This document shows, piece after piece, positions 31,034 through 46,000 of a stretch of DNA of 64,000 nt. The notes under the pieces were generated by a model. The model was not told where the DNA came from and made no database searches. It saw nothing but the letters and a program-made list of their open reading frames with translations. Made by a program: the position numbers and the translations under genes. The stretch lies in NCBI RefSeq assembly GCF_018320785.1, contig NC_054877.1, positions 33,192,151 through 33,256,150 on the forward strand, written 5' to 3'. The stretch comes from Cheilinus undulatus. Taxonomy: Eukaryota; Chordata; Actinopteri; Labriformes; Labridae. Position 1 is the first letter of the stretch, and each line of letters begins with the position of its first letter.

Positions 31034-34000
31034 TTAAGTCTTGTTGTACCAGTTCATGGAGCGTTTGAGAGCTCTCTCCCAGCTCTGGAGGACAGGGAGG
31101 TATTCCCGATTTGGGCCTCCTGCAGGTTGAGACAGTTGGGGTTCTCCTCGGGGGAGGAACACCTTGTCAGTGTTCTGCAGCTTCTTCAGCTCCTCTCTGG
31201 TCTTCCAGAAACCTGTAGTGACAAAGACAGGGATAAAAATAATTTAAAAAAACATGACAGAGTAGAGACATCCAGTGCTTAATAAAAGACTAAAAAACAG
31301 CTATGAGTGGTAGAGATTATGAAGTACAGCTCTGTCTGTACATGCCTGAAAGTCTGATTATACAAAGGTTAAGGGAAAATTACTGCATTACTGATATAAA
31401 GCTCTGGAAAGCAGAGTATGTCTCTCCTGGGCTGAGTTTGTGTTTTAAATAAAATAACTTTTTGTTTTATTGTGCACAAAATTTCTTCAAACTTCCCAAC
31501 TAACATATTAAAGTTTTACTAACATAAAATGAAAACTGGTTCAGATCACAAAAAGATCCTGTATTTATCAATTCAAAGAAAAAGAAGAATTTCTTCCGTT
31601 GCATGCATATTTCTTTATCAACAGGTAGGCTAAATGGTATCAACATTCACTCATTTTTGACCTGCCTAAAGCTCCTCTGCCACTTCAACACTCTGTCTGG
31701 TGTCCTTGTTGTTATTTCCATTTCGGTATGTTTATGCAGCCTAAAAATAAAAAGAATATGGGCCAAAGTAATCTATTCAAAGGAGGTAGGTTTTTGGGCA
31801 GTCACCAGTCAGGTCATTTAAAGGGTCCTAACAAGTAAGAGATACAGGTGGATTTTGAGGGAAAACTAGCTGTCCCCCAAGAGAAAGTTTGCACTAATTT
31901 CAGGTCTAACTTTTCATGAGGAAAGAGAGACAAGAAAGAGAAGATCAGAGGGACAGAACAGTTTTTGTCAACCTCAATTTAGGCCCCCTCTGGCATTATT
32001 CCTCCTCATTCAAATCCACTGACTGGTTTAATAGCTTTATCTGAAGTCTCCTTGGAGCTGAGGTCAGACTACACGTTTTCAGCACAATTATGGTCTGTTC
32101 CCACAATCATAGGTTTAGGGACCTGTTGGCCCTGAAAATCTGTGGAGTCACCCCATGTAGTGTGACAACCAGAAACACGGCTAACACACCTCCTGACAGA
32201 AAGTCTAGCATGTTTGATTTTTGTCCTGCCTTCTACAATTTTCTGTGATGCCAGTGATATTGACCAATAAGAGCACAGGGACCCTGGACGCACAGCAGTC
32301 ATGCATAAAAACAAACAAACAACAAAGTAAAAAAGGAGTGATGAAGTTGGTGCTGTGAGACAATGAGATGGGATAAGTTAGTCTAGCTGCTGCAACAGCA
32401 TCCCTGCTTTTATGGCGTGTCACAGAGGACAATCAGGAGTGACTAAAAAAAGAGAAAGGACACAACCCAGTAAGTACAGTGCATAAAAAAAGTCTTCACC
32501 CCTTTGGGTGTTTTACCCTTTCATCAACTTTAAAAATCAATCATTGCCAATATAATTTGGCTTTTTTTGATAAACACAAATGCCTCAAAGTGGAAACGGA
32601 TTTCTACCAAGAAATGTCAATTATATAAAAATATGTCATGTAAAATAAGTAACATCATAAATATTCACCCCCCTCAAGTCAGTATTTAGTAGATGCACTT
32701 TTGGTTGCAATCCCAGCACTGAGTCTGTGGATAGGTCTCTATCAGGCTTGCACATCTGGACACTGAAATTTGACTCCACTCTTTGCATAACTACCCCAGC
32801 TCTGTCAGATTGCACAGGAAAGGTGTGAACAGCCCTTTCAAGTCCAGTCACCAATTCTCTATTGGACTGAGGTCTGGGCTTTGACTCGGCCACTCCAGAA
32901 CATTCACCTTGTTTGTCTTTACACTATTTCTGTGTAGTTTTCGCTGTACGCCCTAGGTCATTGTCATGCTGGGAAAAAAAAAATACTCTCTTTCAAGCTG
33001 CAGTTTCCTTGCAGACTGAATAAGATTGTGCCCCAAGATTTTCCTACAATTTCCCATTCACTTTACCCTTAAAAGCTATCCAGGGCCTGCTGCTGCTAAG
33101 AAGTATCCCCACAGCATTATGCTGTCACCACCGTGCTTCACAGTGGGGATGGTGTGTTTGTGGTGATGTGCGGTGTTTGGTGTCCACCAAACATAGTGTC
33201 TTGTCTTATATCTTTATCTCCCATAATGCTTTGACTAGTGAAGAACTTGAGCATTGTTGTTGTATGCAGAGTCTCTCCCATCTCAGCTGCTGAAGCTTGT
33301 AGCTTGTAGTAGTCATTGTTATCTTGAAAGCCTCTCCTGCTAGTACCCTTCTTGCACAGTCACCCAGTTTGTGAGGACAGTCTGATCTAGGCAGATTTAC
33401 ACATGTGCAATATTCCTTTCATTTCTTGATGACAAATTTACCTGAACTCCTGGGGATGCCCTGGAAATTTTTCTGTATCAGTCCCCTGACCTTTAATTTT
33501 CAGTAACCACTCCTCCAAGTTGCTTGGAGTGTTATTTTGTCTTCATGGTGTAATGGTAGCCAGGAATACTGATTTATCAGTGATTGGACCTGCCAGATGC
33601 AGGCTTCTTTATACTACAATCACTTGAGACAAATTCACTACACTCAGGTGACCTATTTTAAACATTTTGAGACTAGGAGCACTAATTAGCTGGACCTCTG
33701 TTGGATTAGGTCAGTCACTTGAATATTTATGCAGTCACTTACTTTACATTACATATTTTTGTTTGACATTACTTTGTAGAAATCTATTTTCCCTGACATT
33801 AATATTTCCTTCTGTGTTCTCACACCAGACATCTCAAATCGCATTAAAGCTGTATGTTCAAACTTACAGCTCAACCTGCAAAAATTTTCTGAAAATTTTT
33901 CATGAATTTTGTGTCTTTAGGTGGGAGGAGCTGTACCTGAGTTGAAATTCAAAAGAATATTGGAATAGAAAGGCTTCCATGCATTTATAGATGCCAATAA

Positions 34001-37000
34001 AAGGAAAATTTGAAGAGGTCTCTCTTCCTGGGTAAAAAACATGAATATTCTGTTGGCTTAGATCAAAAACAAACTTTGCATTTACACAAACAGAGCATCT
34101 TTTTGTTACCTCGTTCAAACATTATTTTCTGCAAATCAAAGGCCTAAATTTGAATATTGTATTTGGATACTGGTAGAAATGTACACAATAAATTCTCAAC
34201 AAATGTCATGGGACCCAAAATCAAATAGAAGCATGTTAAAAAAAAACCCTGTTTTGCAGTGGCTTCTTCATTTTTCAGGAGCTTCTGGCTACTGATCCTC
34301 TAAAATTAATCTTCCTCTAACACTTGTTTCACATTAATATTCAGGCATCAGCACCTCCTGTTTTTGGCCTGTTAGAAAACAACAACACATCTATCTTCCA
34401 TGTTTAATTTGATTAAATACTGACTAATGTATAATTATCTAATTACATAATGCGAATAATTAAATGGAAAACAGGTTACATAACGGAGAGAGGAACGATC
34501 CACATTGCCTCTTCTGCTGGCTCCAAAAATAAAACTAGGACTTTTGATCTTAACTTTTCAAAATGAAGCTCAATGTCATGACTGAGCATATTTATATATT
34601 TTATGGGGAAACAAAGAAAGAAAAGATATGTTGAAGAGCTGCTTTTCATTTCATCTCCACATCATAAATCCTCACAATCTTCTGCTATAAACCTGCGACT
34701 GAGGACATCATGATTCACTGTTTTAATGCTGTTTACAAGTCTGTGTCTGCTTACCAACTTCAAGTCCAGCGACAAACGCGGCCCCTAAACATGACATGTC
34801 ATGGTGCTCGGGTCTGGCCAGCTTTCTGCTGAACAGGTCTGCAGTCAGCTGCATGACAAAGTCGTTGGAGGAAACTCCTCCATCCACCCTGAGGCAGAAA
34901 AACGAGCACTCAATTACACAGCAGCTCACTTACTGTAACAGCATCACAGCAGAAACAAATACCCATAATGCACTGCAAATGAAAAGTGCTGAACTGCATT
35001 AGTAGAGGCAACATACACAGGAGTTCTCTCAGTTTCTCAGTTACAACAAATGTGCTGGCTAAAGTCCAAATCCCTCAGTCAGATATTGCAATGTAAGCTG
35101 GGAAATCAGAGAGCCCAGTCTAATGTAAACGCTGATACAACTACAGTCTGATGTTTAATCCACACAGGGAGTAAAAAATATATCTGTACCTGATCTTTGT
35201 GATGGGAATGTGAGTTTCTCTAAGCATCAGCTCGTACAGCTGCTTGTTTCTGCAAAGAAAGCAAAACCAAAGTTAGTTAGATGTTAGGCCTTGATGATTC
35301 CAAAAATCTCAAAGATGCCCTGATCCGCCGGGCATACACTGTGTGAATTTCATCCATTTCAGACACTAATTTTGAGTCGCACGACTTGCTTGGAGGTCAC
35401 GCCAACTGTCAGTCAGATCGTGCCTTGTTTCGTTTATTGTGATGTGTCGGGGAGATACGATGGCCAACCGTGACCTGACTACGACCCGCTGCTCCTGACT
35501 GGCTGGCTGGATTTCTGACATGTTTGATATTTTATAACAGTAAACAATCCCCAATTCAGGGGCATTTTTAACCTTTGTAAACTGTCAGACAGCATTTTAA
35601 ATCGCCATCACAACACGATAGGCATGTCTTCTCTGACTAAAATAAAGGACATAAACAAGAAGGAGATAGCTGACAGAGAATATTTGCTATTATTTAGCTG
35701 CTAGTTGTGTGTGCTGGTGATGCTGTTTATGTGTGCGAGTTAAAGCGATGGTGAGAGCGGTTCTGTCACTGTTTATGGCTGTTTGAGTCATGCAAATGAG
35801 ACAATAGATTAGATTTTAACCTCTTTCTGTCAGTCTTTTCAAAGGAAACTTCATGGACATTTATCACAGTCTGAACCAACCTCACTTAGAAAGTGTGCAC
35901 TCTCTACTCTCTGCTTGTGTGCATACAGGAAACAATGGCGACTGAAACTGATTAGATTATGTTTGAGTTTATGAATTTTGAGCAGCAGTTGATTTGCAAA
36001 GAAGAATAGGCTGCTAAACTGTATTCTAAACACCAGTTTTCACCATGCACATCTTTACATATTATACTGAAATAAACGAGGAGGAAAATTGATGTGACCT
36101 AAAATAAAATGACCTCACCTGAAGGCGATAGACTCTAGGATGGCTCGGACCAGGTGGCATTTGGTGGTTGATGGTTTAAGACCCATGAGGGAGGCACAGG
36201 CTTTGGGGTCATTCAGAGGAGCCTTTGGATAATAAAGTAAATATATTAAACTTTCATTGGTGTTTTACATTTCAATCAAAGCACAAATGCATCTGGTCAG
36301 AAAGAATGCATCTGTTTTAGCATTATATACACAATTTTTCATACAACTCTTGATTTTAAAAACACAAAATCATGGATGTTTAAATCAAATCTTATTTCGT
36401 TTATGTAAACAACAAACATTCAGGACACAAACTTACAATGGCTTGATCACAATGGAGGGCAGGGAAAAAGAGACACATATGTTACAGAGAGGAAAAAAAA
36501 CAATTAATTTAAATGGGTGTATTGGATAAAAATCAGTGATTTTACGTCTTGAAATTGATTTGGATATTATTTAGCTTTGGATAAAGAAAAGGGAGGTCCC
36601 TACCTAATCTCAAAGATCTCCTGTGGTGCCAATACAGGCAATTCTTTACTCATCCAGGTATCTAAATTGAGCTTTAATATGCCTGATCCAGTTCTGGGTC
36701 TTATACTTCCAGTCAATGTGGCTGCAAAATGCAGTTTGTAGTGGTTTAATGAAAAGTATTTATGCACCTTCAAACATTTGATCTTAGCTGATTTATAATC
36801 TATTGCATCTTTGTTGGAGATGTTCTGAAAAACATTTGATCAGTATAAATCTAATCTGATCAATGCAGTGGGTAACACCTTGTAATAAGTTGGGATTTTA
36901 TTAAATAATAACTGGGGAATATGGTAATATTAAGGAAGTATATAGCTAGTAATTTTCCAGGTAATTCCTTGAAATATTGTGACAATTTTATGGTAGTTAG

Positions 37001-40000
37001 GTGGTACTTTACCCTTTCCACCTAACCCTCACTCTAACCCCTTGACCCTTACCCTAAAATTACTTGAAATTATTCAGGAGTTACTTACTTCAATTTATTG
37101 GAACAAAATAAAGACATTACCTGGGAATTATCAAGAAACTTATACAGAAAATTATTATATTATTACTAAGAAATTACATGGTAAAATACCACATAATTAA
37201 CAGAGAATTGCCACAATATCACTAGGGTTAGGGTTAAGGTAAGGCCATTAATATTACTGAGCTATTACTTGGTAAATGGCAACTTATTACTAGATAATTA
37301 CACTTTTTACTATAAAATTACTAGGTAATTAGGGTCCACTAAAATAAATTTGTACCACACATTATATTTTGAAGATAATTTTTGCCCTTTAAGGAGAGAT
37401 GAAGAGAAACAGGAAATGTACGGAGAGAGAGAGTGGGGCCAGATATGCATCAGCCAGTGCAAGGATTGTGGTTTTGAACCTGCATCCAGTGGATCGAGGA
37501 CTGTTGCTTTAGAGGGTGTGCAGCTGCTCTACCAATTTTACTGAACAGGTGATTAAACAGCACTAGTTTTACTTTTATTCATGGTCACTACAACAACCAC
37601 AGTCACCAAACAGCTGCTGGTGCACAAAAGCCAAACCAGTAAAAGGCCAAAAAATGTAATTAATTAATGTTAACTGTGAACCACAATTAGAGATAAAAGG
37701 AAAAAAATCACTAAGAACTACTGAGGCAGTAGAAGGTCATTCTGTAGAGACTTGTGTTGTAATAAGGATATCAAAGTTTTCAGTACTTTAGCACCACATT
37801 TTTAATAATTCAGTCTGTCTCATAACACAGAGGCAGACATGTGTCAAATGTGAATAAAAACAGAATAGTGTTAGTCAACACATCTTGCTGCATCTTCAAA
37901 CATAAGTTAAGACTCTACCAATTGAAGCTAAAGCCATAGATCAACAACATCCAGAAGCACGGCTAACCTCTCTGGGCTCAGGCTCATCTGAGAGAAACTA
38001 AACCAAAGAGGAAAAGTGTGCTGTGGTCCACATTTTAAATTGTTTTTGGAAATGGACATCATATCTTCTAAAGAGGAAAAGGACTATGCAGATTGCTATC
38101 ATGGCAAAGATCTTAAGTCACCATCTGTGATGGTGTTGATGGTGTAGGTGGTTGCACAACTTGCTCCTGACCACACTTTTTTCAGAATTTGTCACAGTAA
38201 CCAGAATCAAAATGTGTACATATTTAAAAATATGCAAATAAAACAAACAAACTTACCAACTAATTATCTAACTCACTCATTCCCAAAGTTTGGGTGGGCC
38301 CTATGGTTGGAATGTAGGAGAATTTTTGGGTCAGATTTTTTTGCTACAGGATTGAGTTATTTTTATGTCTGCAGTACACATTATAGTCACATGGGGGCTT
38401 CACTCTGTAACACTCACCCCTTCACCATAATAAAACATAAAACAAGATTACTATACCAGCCACTGGATGGCAAAAGAGCTTAAGCCACATTAAACGATGC
38501 TTGGCTAGTAAAAAAAATGCTTTTGTCAAAACCAGAGAGCCACTGGAAGCCCAAGGGATCAAGCATGTGAAGAAACTCTATTTGAGGGAGGTGAAGTGGC
38601 TTCTGGCAGCCCTAGGTCAGGACCAGATTGAGTCTGGAAAGACTAGTATTGGCCATCAGCTCAACCAACCAGCTGAGGGCGGCACAGACAGACCTGATAA
38701 GCATCAGTGCATGAAAAAATGAAATTGTTGGGTCACAATGACTTGTTCATTGTAATAAGTGAGTCCCCAGAAAAAAAGTTAAGGTAATATTGATCTAACT
38801 AACTAACTAACTAACTGATATTTTTGACATTAATTCGGGTCTCTGTGCTGTATTTAATTAAATATAGGTTGAAAAGTTTTGCAAACAAACAAACTACCAA
38901 TTTTTTCTTGATTAGTGTTTGCAAATTGAACATGAACAGATACTCTGCCTGTGTTTTTGTGTAATTTAGCAAGTGTGAAAGTCTATCTGCATGTTTTGGT
39001 TGTGTCAATCTTAACAAGGAATTCAGGTCTGGTTGCTGGAGATGTACCCTTTAACCTTCAAAGCACTGCTGAAATATCCTTTAACAAGGTAATGAACCCT
39101 GAACTGCTCAGTTGCTATTTTGTGTGCAGCCACTCAACCCGACACCTCTCTGTCAGAGCATGTCTGTATGTTCCTACTTGTGCATGTGTAACATGTCCAG
39201 TAACAGAGTGACAGATCTAAATTTACCCTCAGGGATTTATGAAGAAGTAGAAGTTTTTCTTTGTCTTTTAAAGGCACCAAGCAAACTCCCTGGAGACAGT
39301 AAGACAGCAAACAACTAGGAGAGGGTTTGTTATTTTTACATTTATAAAAAAACATTTAGAAACAGCTTGAATGCAGGTTTTTACTGCTTTTTAACGGTGG
39401 GTTGATTTTTTGAAGAGCTTAAAGCATGGACTCTGTTATTTTGGAAATTGTCAGATTGGGACGTCTTGTGTAAATATGGTTGGAAACTTGAAACCACAAA
39501 CGCATGCAGACCTGCACACTGTACTCATTCACATCTACCTGCAGGCCACTGAAGGAAGGAACAAAACAGACTCCATCTGAGTCACTGACGCTGTATGCCA
39601 TGGCACTGGTCCCCTGGACGTCAGAGAAGAGCTCTGCAGCAACAAAAAAGCTCTTAATCTATCAGCTGCAGATAACACGGACAACCTAGAAGATTCAGCC
39701 ATTGTATTTCAATAGATATAATTTTCATGATCACCCACCCAGCTCCTGAGCCCATTTAATCGCCGTGCCCGTGTCAGCTGAGTTTCCCTCAGCCAGGTAC
39801 ACCACCTCTGAGCCGATCTTCCAGCCAACCAGAGGATACAGACCTGCAGGGTAAAAATAATCATTATTTGATTAATTTCTTAACAAATGGAGCACAGTGT
39901 TTTCCATTAGACAACAAAGGAAAAATAACAACAAAAATTACTGATCATAAGTAAAAACTTGCTCTGATGAAACAATACACAACTTGCAATATGGTATGTA

Positions 40001-43000
40001 TCACAGCTCTGAGTTCATGATAGGATTTTATCACAATTTTTGGATAAAATTTAACATATAGAAAGAAATGAGAATGATATCATTCAATAAATAAAAAGTG
40101 AATAATTATTGTATTTCAATTTTTTGACAATGAAAATGCCAAATATCTTTTCTCATTTTTACTTATTTATATGAGTAATACTTTTTTACTGTACTCTCAG
40201 GAGTCCACGATCACACTGGTGTGATTTAATCATGCACTATGTTTGTCGCATGACAGCATTAAAACAAAGCCACATTTTACATTACAATCTTGTCGTGTGG
40301 AAACATGATCTTTAAGCTTTCAGTTTTTGTTTGATATCAACTGGCCAAGTAAAACAGGAAATATAATTATTTTGATAAAATTTGATATAAAAATTAATGT
40401 TACACATAGGGGACAGTGGACCATGCTGTACAGGACTGGCATTGGTATATTTTCATAATTTCAGGATATTATAATTTCTCTTTAAAAATGACAATATATT
40501 GTTTAAGATAATTTTTAAAAATCCATCTTTGTGGGGTGACGTGTTTTTTGGAGGCCCTATATCTAATACAGTAAATCAAACTTAAAAAATATAGTTTTCA
40601 TTATATAAAGTTGAGGTAGTGATGAAAAATGTTATACCAAACATGAGCTTGGTATTCATTCTTTTGAGTGCTTTATTTTGTCAAAGGAAAATTATCAACG
40701 TGGCAAAATAGCCTGTGGACCTCTAAGGGTTAACCTCCTGAAACCTGAGCTGTGAAACTTCATCATGATGTCAAAAAATTACAAGAAAATTTTTCACAAA
40801 AATTCCATGTTAAATTCCTGAAAAATTTAAAGCACTCTATATCCCTCCCCAAAATTAATATATTCCCAAAAACACATCATACTGATCAAGAATTCCCTGA
40901 ATATCCAAAAAAAAATTCCCTGAAATTTACATTCAATTCTAGCAAACAAAAAAAAACACTACGTGCCCCCCCAAAACATCCCACCAAATTCTAAAACATG
41001 AACATGAAAATCCCAATTTTTCATTTAATGTCTCAAAAATCCTAAGCAAATTCCCTCAATTATTCCAATCAAATTTCTTTAAAATTTCATTAAATTCTTC
41101 AAAATTTAAAATATTAAAAAGGACATCCCTGAAATTCCCAATCAATAAAAAGCCATAATCAATGCCCGTAAAATTCTCAAAATTTAAGTGAAAATAACTT
41201 GAAATTTAACAGCAAATTCCCACCCAAAAAATCTTTAAAATTTACAAACAAGTTTCCATAATGACCATAATAATACCTAAAATGTCTTAAATGTTAAATT
41301 GACCTCAAATATCAATACAAATTTCCTACATTACCTTTAAAATACCAATAAACTTCAAAACAGTTAAAAAAAAAAAAAAAAAAAGGTTAAATGAAACTTT
41401 ACAAAATATGCAAACAGATTTCCTACAATTTCCATAAAAATCCAGAAAATGTAATAGCAAATTCTCCCAAAATCAAAGCAAATTATTTAAAATTCAATGT
41501 ATAGTTTGGAAAATTATCTCATAAACTCTAGTGGGTTCTTTGCAGGTGACATCATGCAGCAGCGGACAACTCCCCTTAGGGGGCAAGTATTGATTTCTAC
41601 ATAGAGAAACTCTATCAAAAAGGCCATGTTTTGAGCTGTTAATGACCATGTCAAACTTTCAGTGTTTGAAAATAAAGACATTGTAATTTCTTTAGCTACT
41701 TTTGTGTCCAAAAGTAGGGGAATTTTCGAGCAAAAAAGGCAGGAATAAAAGAGCCTCAGCCTAAAGGCTGGATGAGCAGAGTCAGGCAATGCTTGTGTGT
41801 AGTCCGTTTCCAAAAAGCTGTCCAGCAATTTAAACTCTGATCTTGCCCACATTTTCTCAGCTGATGTCTGTCCAGTTTTGCTAGTTGCGACAGGAAATCT
41901 GTCTCTTTAAAGAGATCAAGATCATTTGGCTCAGCTCAGTAGAGCTGGTTGTCTGGCTCCCAAATGGCTCTTCATTTGGTAACAGTTTGGCTTTTTAAAT
42001 GTGGATTTGATAACAACAAAGGACGGAGGAAAGGAAACTGGCACTTAAACAGGAGCAAGCTACAGTAGCTCACATTAAAGAGCTGTTTCATAGCACAGGA
42101 TCTTTTGTGATCCACTCATATTTACTCTTGCGTTCATCCCACAATTTTTATTCAGTTGGTAACATATCATTGTTTTGATTAAAAGCATGTTTGTGACAAA
42201 ATTAGGGGTTTTGTATGTCAAAGGGGCTCAGCAAGCCTCTAAACTTAGTTCATGACTCCTCAGATTCTTGTCTCCCTACATCTAGCTTGACCTGCAGGAC
42301 TGAATAAATTATGATATTGATCTGCTTCACACCAGGAAAATCACTTATACTGTGGAAAAAAATCCCTTCTGTGAAGTATAGGGATGGTACTCAATGTATG
42401 GAGAAATTTTCTGATGATAATTGCAGTGTACAGGTCCATTTAGAGCTGTAAAGTTCTGACATTCCTGCTCCCATTCATTCCTAATGGCTGCCCCCCACTC
42501 CCTGACCTCCAATGGATATCGTGCATCATCAAAATCATGTGACTGCAGAGAACCCATCACTGAAATTGTTGTAAGAAAGCAAAAATGTAATGACCTCATA
42601 TGTACATGCAGGGGCTTAGGAGGTTAAGGTTTAACCGAGAAATGTGGTGGATGCTGGACAAGATAAACCTACAGCAAATAGTGCCTCTGCAGTCAAAAAA
42701 GGAGTATTACAACATTTTTTCTTCAACTTGAATTAAATTGTCCATATTTTTTGGTCATATTTTTTGTGTAGTACCCTTCTGACTTCGGTGTTGCTATTGA
42801 CAGATCTGTATAAAACTATAAAAATTTAACTTTACTGTTGCTTTACCTCCTACAGATGTGTGTGGTTTGCTCCCTGTGTTTATGTCCATGAACGTTCCTG
42901 TTCCCATTGTGATCTTAACATCACCAACGTCAAAGCAGCACTCCCCAAACATGGCTGCCTGCTGGTCAGCCATCTACAGAAAAGGAACACAGGATGTCAT

Positions 43001-46000
43001 TTAACATACAGAAGCTGTGTGAAAAAATTACATCTGTTAATACTGAGGTTAATCTCTCAATTATTTCATCATTGTCATTACGTCAAAACTGCCCCTGCTT
43101 CTGAGTAATTAAATAACTCGTAATGAACGCTCCTGTTTACAGCATGATTGCTTTGACATCAACTTGACTCTGAAATAAAGTTTAATCAGAGAGTCGTAAT
43201 GATTACTTTATCAATCATACTGATAAGAGAGTGTGAGGCCACAGACCTGGACAACTCACCACAGACATGATGGGGATGGACACGCCAAAGATGGAAGGGT
43301 CAGTGGAGCCAAAGTCATGTCTGAGAGAAATCACACACACCACAGTCTAAACCAGCCACATAAACAGCACCAACAGCTGACAACTAAACTCAGCACAAAA
43401 AGCAAGCACATTTAACCCCAGAACTTGGATCAACATGACAGAAACTGCCTCCTTTTAAAAGCTATAGCTAGAATAAATCATAAAAAAGGGAAGTTTGATG
43501 AAGTTTGGAACAAATTTCTTTTTTCTTTAAGGGCTCAGCCTGTGGGACAGGTAGAGCTGAATAGGTAACTGTGATGGGGGGTTAACTGACTGTCTACACC
43601 GCGTTCCACAGTATTATGCAAACAACGTTTTTCTCTGATTTTCTAAATATCAATGCAAATGACAGTTATAATATTTTTCAAGTCATCAACAGTTAGAGTA
43701 TAATTCAGATGTTTTTCAACAAACTTCATAATGATAACTATTATTTTTTTAAAAATAACCTCAAAATGCACTTTTCCACATGTTCCACATTATTAAGCAG
43801 GCCACAGGTTTCAGCAATATGGGAAAGAAAAAGGATCTCTCTGCTGCTGAAAAGTGTCAAATAGTGTAATGCCTTGGACAAGGAATGAAAAAATTCGATA
43901 TTCCAGGAAAAATTAAGCATGATCATCATACTGTGAAGAAATTTGTGGCTGATTCAGAGCATAGACGAGTTTGTGCAGATAAAGGCATAATGAGGAAGGT
44001 TTCTGATAGACAAATACATCAGATTAAGAGAGCAGATGCTGAAATGCCATTACAAAGCAGCAAACAAGTATTTGAAGCTGCTGGTGCCTCTGGAGTCCCA
44101 CCAACCTCAAGGTGTAGGATCCTCCAGAGGCTTGCAGTCGTGTATAAACCTACTATTTAGCCACCCCTAACCAGTGCTCACAAGCAGAAATGGTTGCAGT
44201 GGGCCCAGAAATACATGAAGACTCATTTTCAAACAGTCTTGTTGACTGATGAGTGCCGTGCAACCCTGGATGGTCCAGATGGAGGAGTAGTGGATGGTTG
44301 GTGGATGGCCACCATGTCCCAATGAGGCCGGGACATCACCAAGGAGGGGGCGGAGTCATGTTTGGGCCGGAATCATGAGGAGAGAGCTGATAGGCCCCTT
44401 TAGGGTCCCTGAAGGTGTAAAAATGGCCTCGGCAAAGTCCATTGAGTTTCTGACTGACCACTTTCTTCCATGGTACAAAAAGAGAATGGTGCCTTCTGTA
44501 GCAAAATTTTCTTCAAGCATGACAATGCTCCATCTCATGCTGCAAAGAATAGCTCTGTGTCATTGGCTGCTATGGGCATAAAAGGAGAGAAACTCATGGT
44601 GTGGCCCTCATCCTGCCCTGACCTCAACCCTATTGAGAACCTTTGGAGCATCCTCAAGCTAAAGATCTATGAGAGTGGGAGGCAGTTCACATCAAAACAG
44701 CAGCTCTGGGAGGATATTCTGACATCCTGCAAAAAAAAAAAATTCTAGCAGAAACTCTCCAAAAACTCACAAGGTTCAATGGATGCAAGAATAGTGAAGG
44801 TGATATCAAAGAAGGGCTCCAATGTTAACATGGAACTTGTCCTGTTAAGATGTTTTTGATTGAAATAGCTTTGATTTCAGGAAATATGACCCCCTGATGC
44901 TGCAATTTCTACAAATGACCATTTTCAGTTCTTTACAACCTATAAAATATTTTAAAAAGTTGTTGTGCTTAATAATGTGGAACAGTGCATTTTGAGGTTT
45001 TTATTTTAAAAAAAATAATTTTTGTCATTATGAAATTTGTTCAAAAACATTTGAATTATGCTCTAATGGCTGATGACTTGAAAAATATTCTGTCATTTGC
45101 ATTAATATTTAGGAAAATCAGAGAAAAATATCATCTGCATAATAATGTGGAACGTGGTGTATACATATACTTTTTTTCTCCTTTCTTTTTTACGTGTTTC
45201 TATTTTGTTTTATATTAATTTATGTATTTATTTTGCCTTACTTGATTTCTTATTATTTTAAACATGTATCAAAAAATTGAAAAAAATGTGAGCACTCTGT
45301 GTATGTAAATTGAATGATGGAAAAATTAATAAAAACTTAAATAACAACAACAAAAGTAAGTACATTTGTGTTTGACGGATTGTTTCTTTGTTGTAACAAT
45401 GCTTCTTGGCAAAAAATCTGATACCATTGGAAATCCTGTTTATTTCCCTTTTAAATGTTGCCACATTTGTAAGGAGCATGCATTTGTAGGATGAGCAGCA
45501 GAGAGGATTTGGCAAATTTTTCATGGGCGTAACCTACATATCTGTGGGATGAACATCTGCTGTTCATCCCACAAATACATGCTCCTTACAAAACGAGCAC
45601 CATTTAAAAGGGGAATAAACAGACTCTCCAACAGTATAAGATTTATTACCACCTGGGTAAATGGACAGAAAAACAGTGGATAGCCAATAGTATACTTGTC
45701 TTGACAATCATTAACACTTTTACATTTAAAGAAGTTTACAGACAAGATTAAAGAAGATTAAAATATCTGTTGTAACTGAAGTGAAATAGTTGACTCACCC
45801 CGTGTTTTCTACTTTGGGAAAAATTGAGAGAGGCAGAGAAACAAGAGAGCTAAGAAATCCACTCCAACACATCTGTGAAATAAAGTCCCATGACATTAAT
45901 ATGACAAAAATACCACACCAAAAAGGCAGAAAGAAAATATACACTTTTTACGCCACACCTGGTACGAGTCAAAAATTCCTGTTGAACTGGCGTTAGAGAA

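Larger units (their letters stand above)
36223..39538 (-). other. gk5 intron 12
   Basis: Holds the AT-rich inverted element at 36868-37358 and a (CTAA)n microsatellite at 38795-38816. A 73-codon open frame at 38501-38722 (+) has no recognisable motif. Confidence 0.6.

Noticed and set aside
35310-35540. Possible hAT-derived MITE in gk5 intron 13
   Set aside because: One end resembles a fish family, but the opposite inverted end and target duplication could not be found.
38501-38722. 73-codon open frame on the plus strand in gk5 intron 12
   Set aside because: Briefly considered as a retroelement fragment, but no motif of gag, protease, RT or integrase is visible.
40752-40994. Lys-rich open frame on the plus strand
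   Set aside because: It lies entirely in the AT-rich degenerate repeat.
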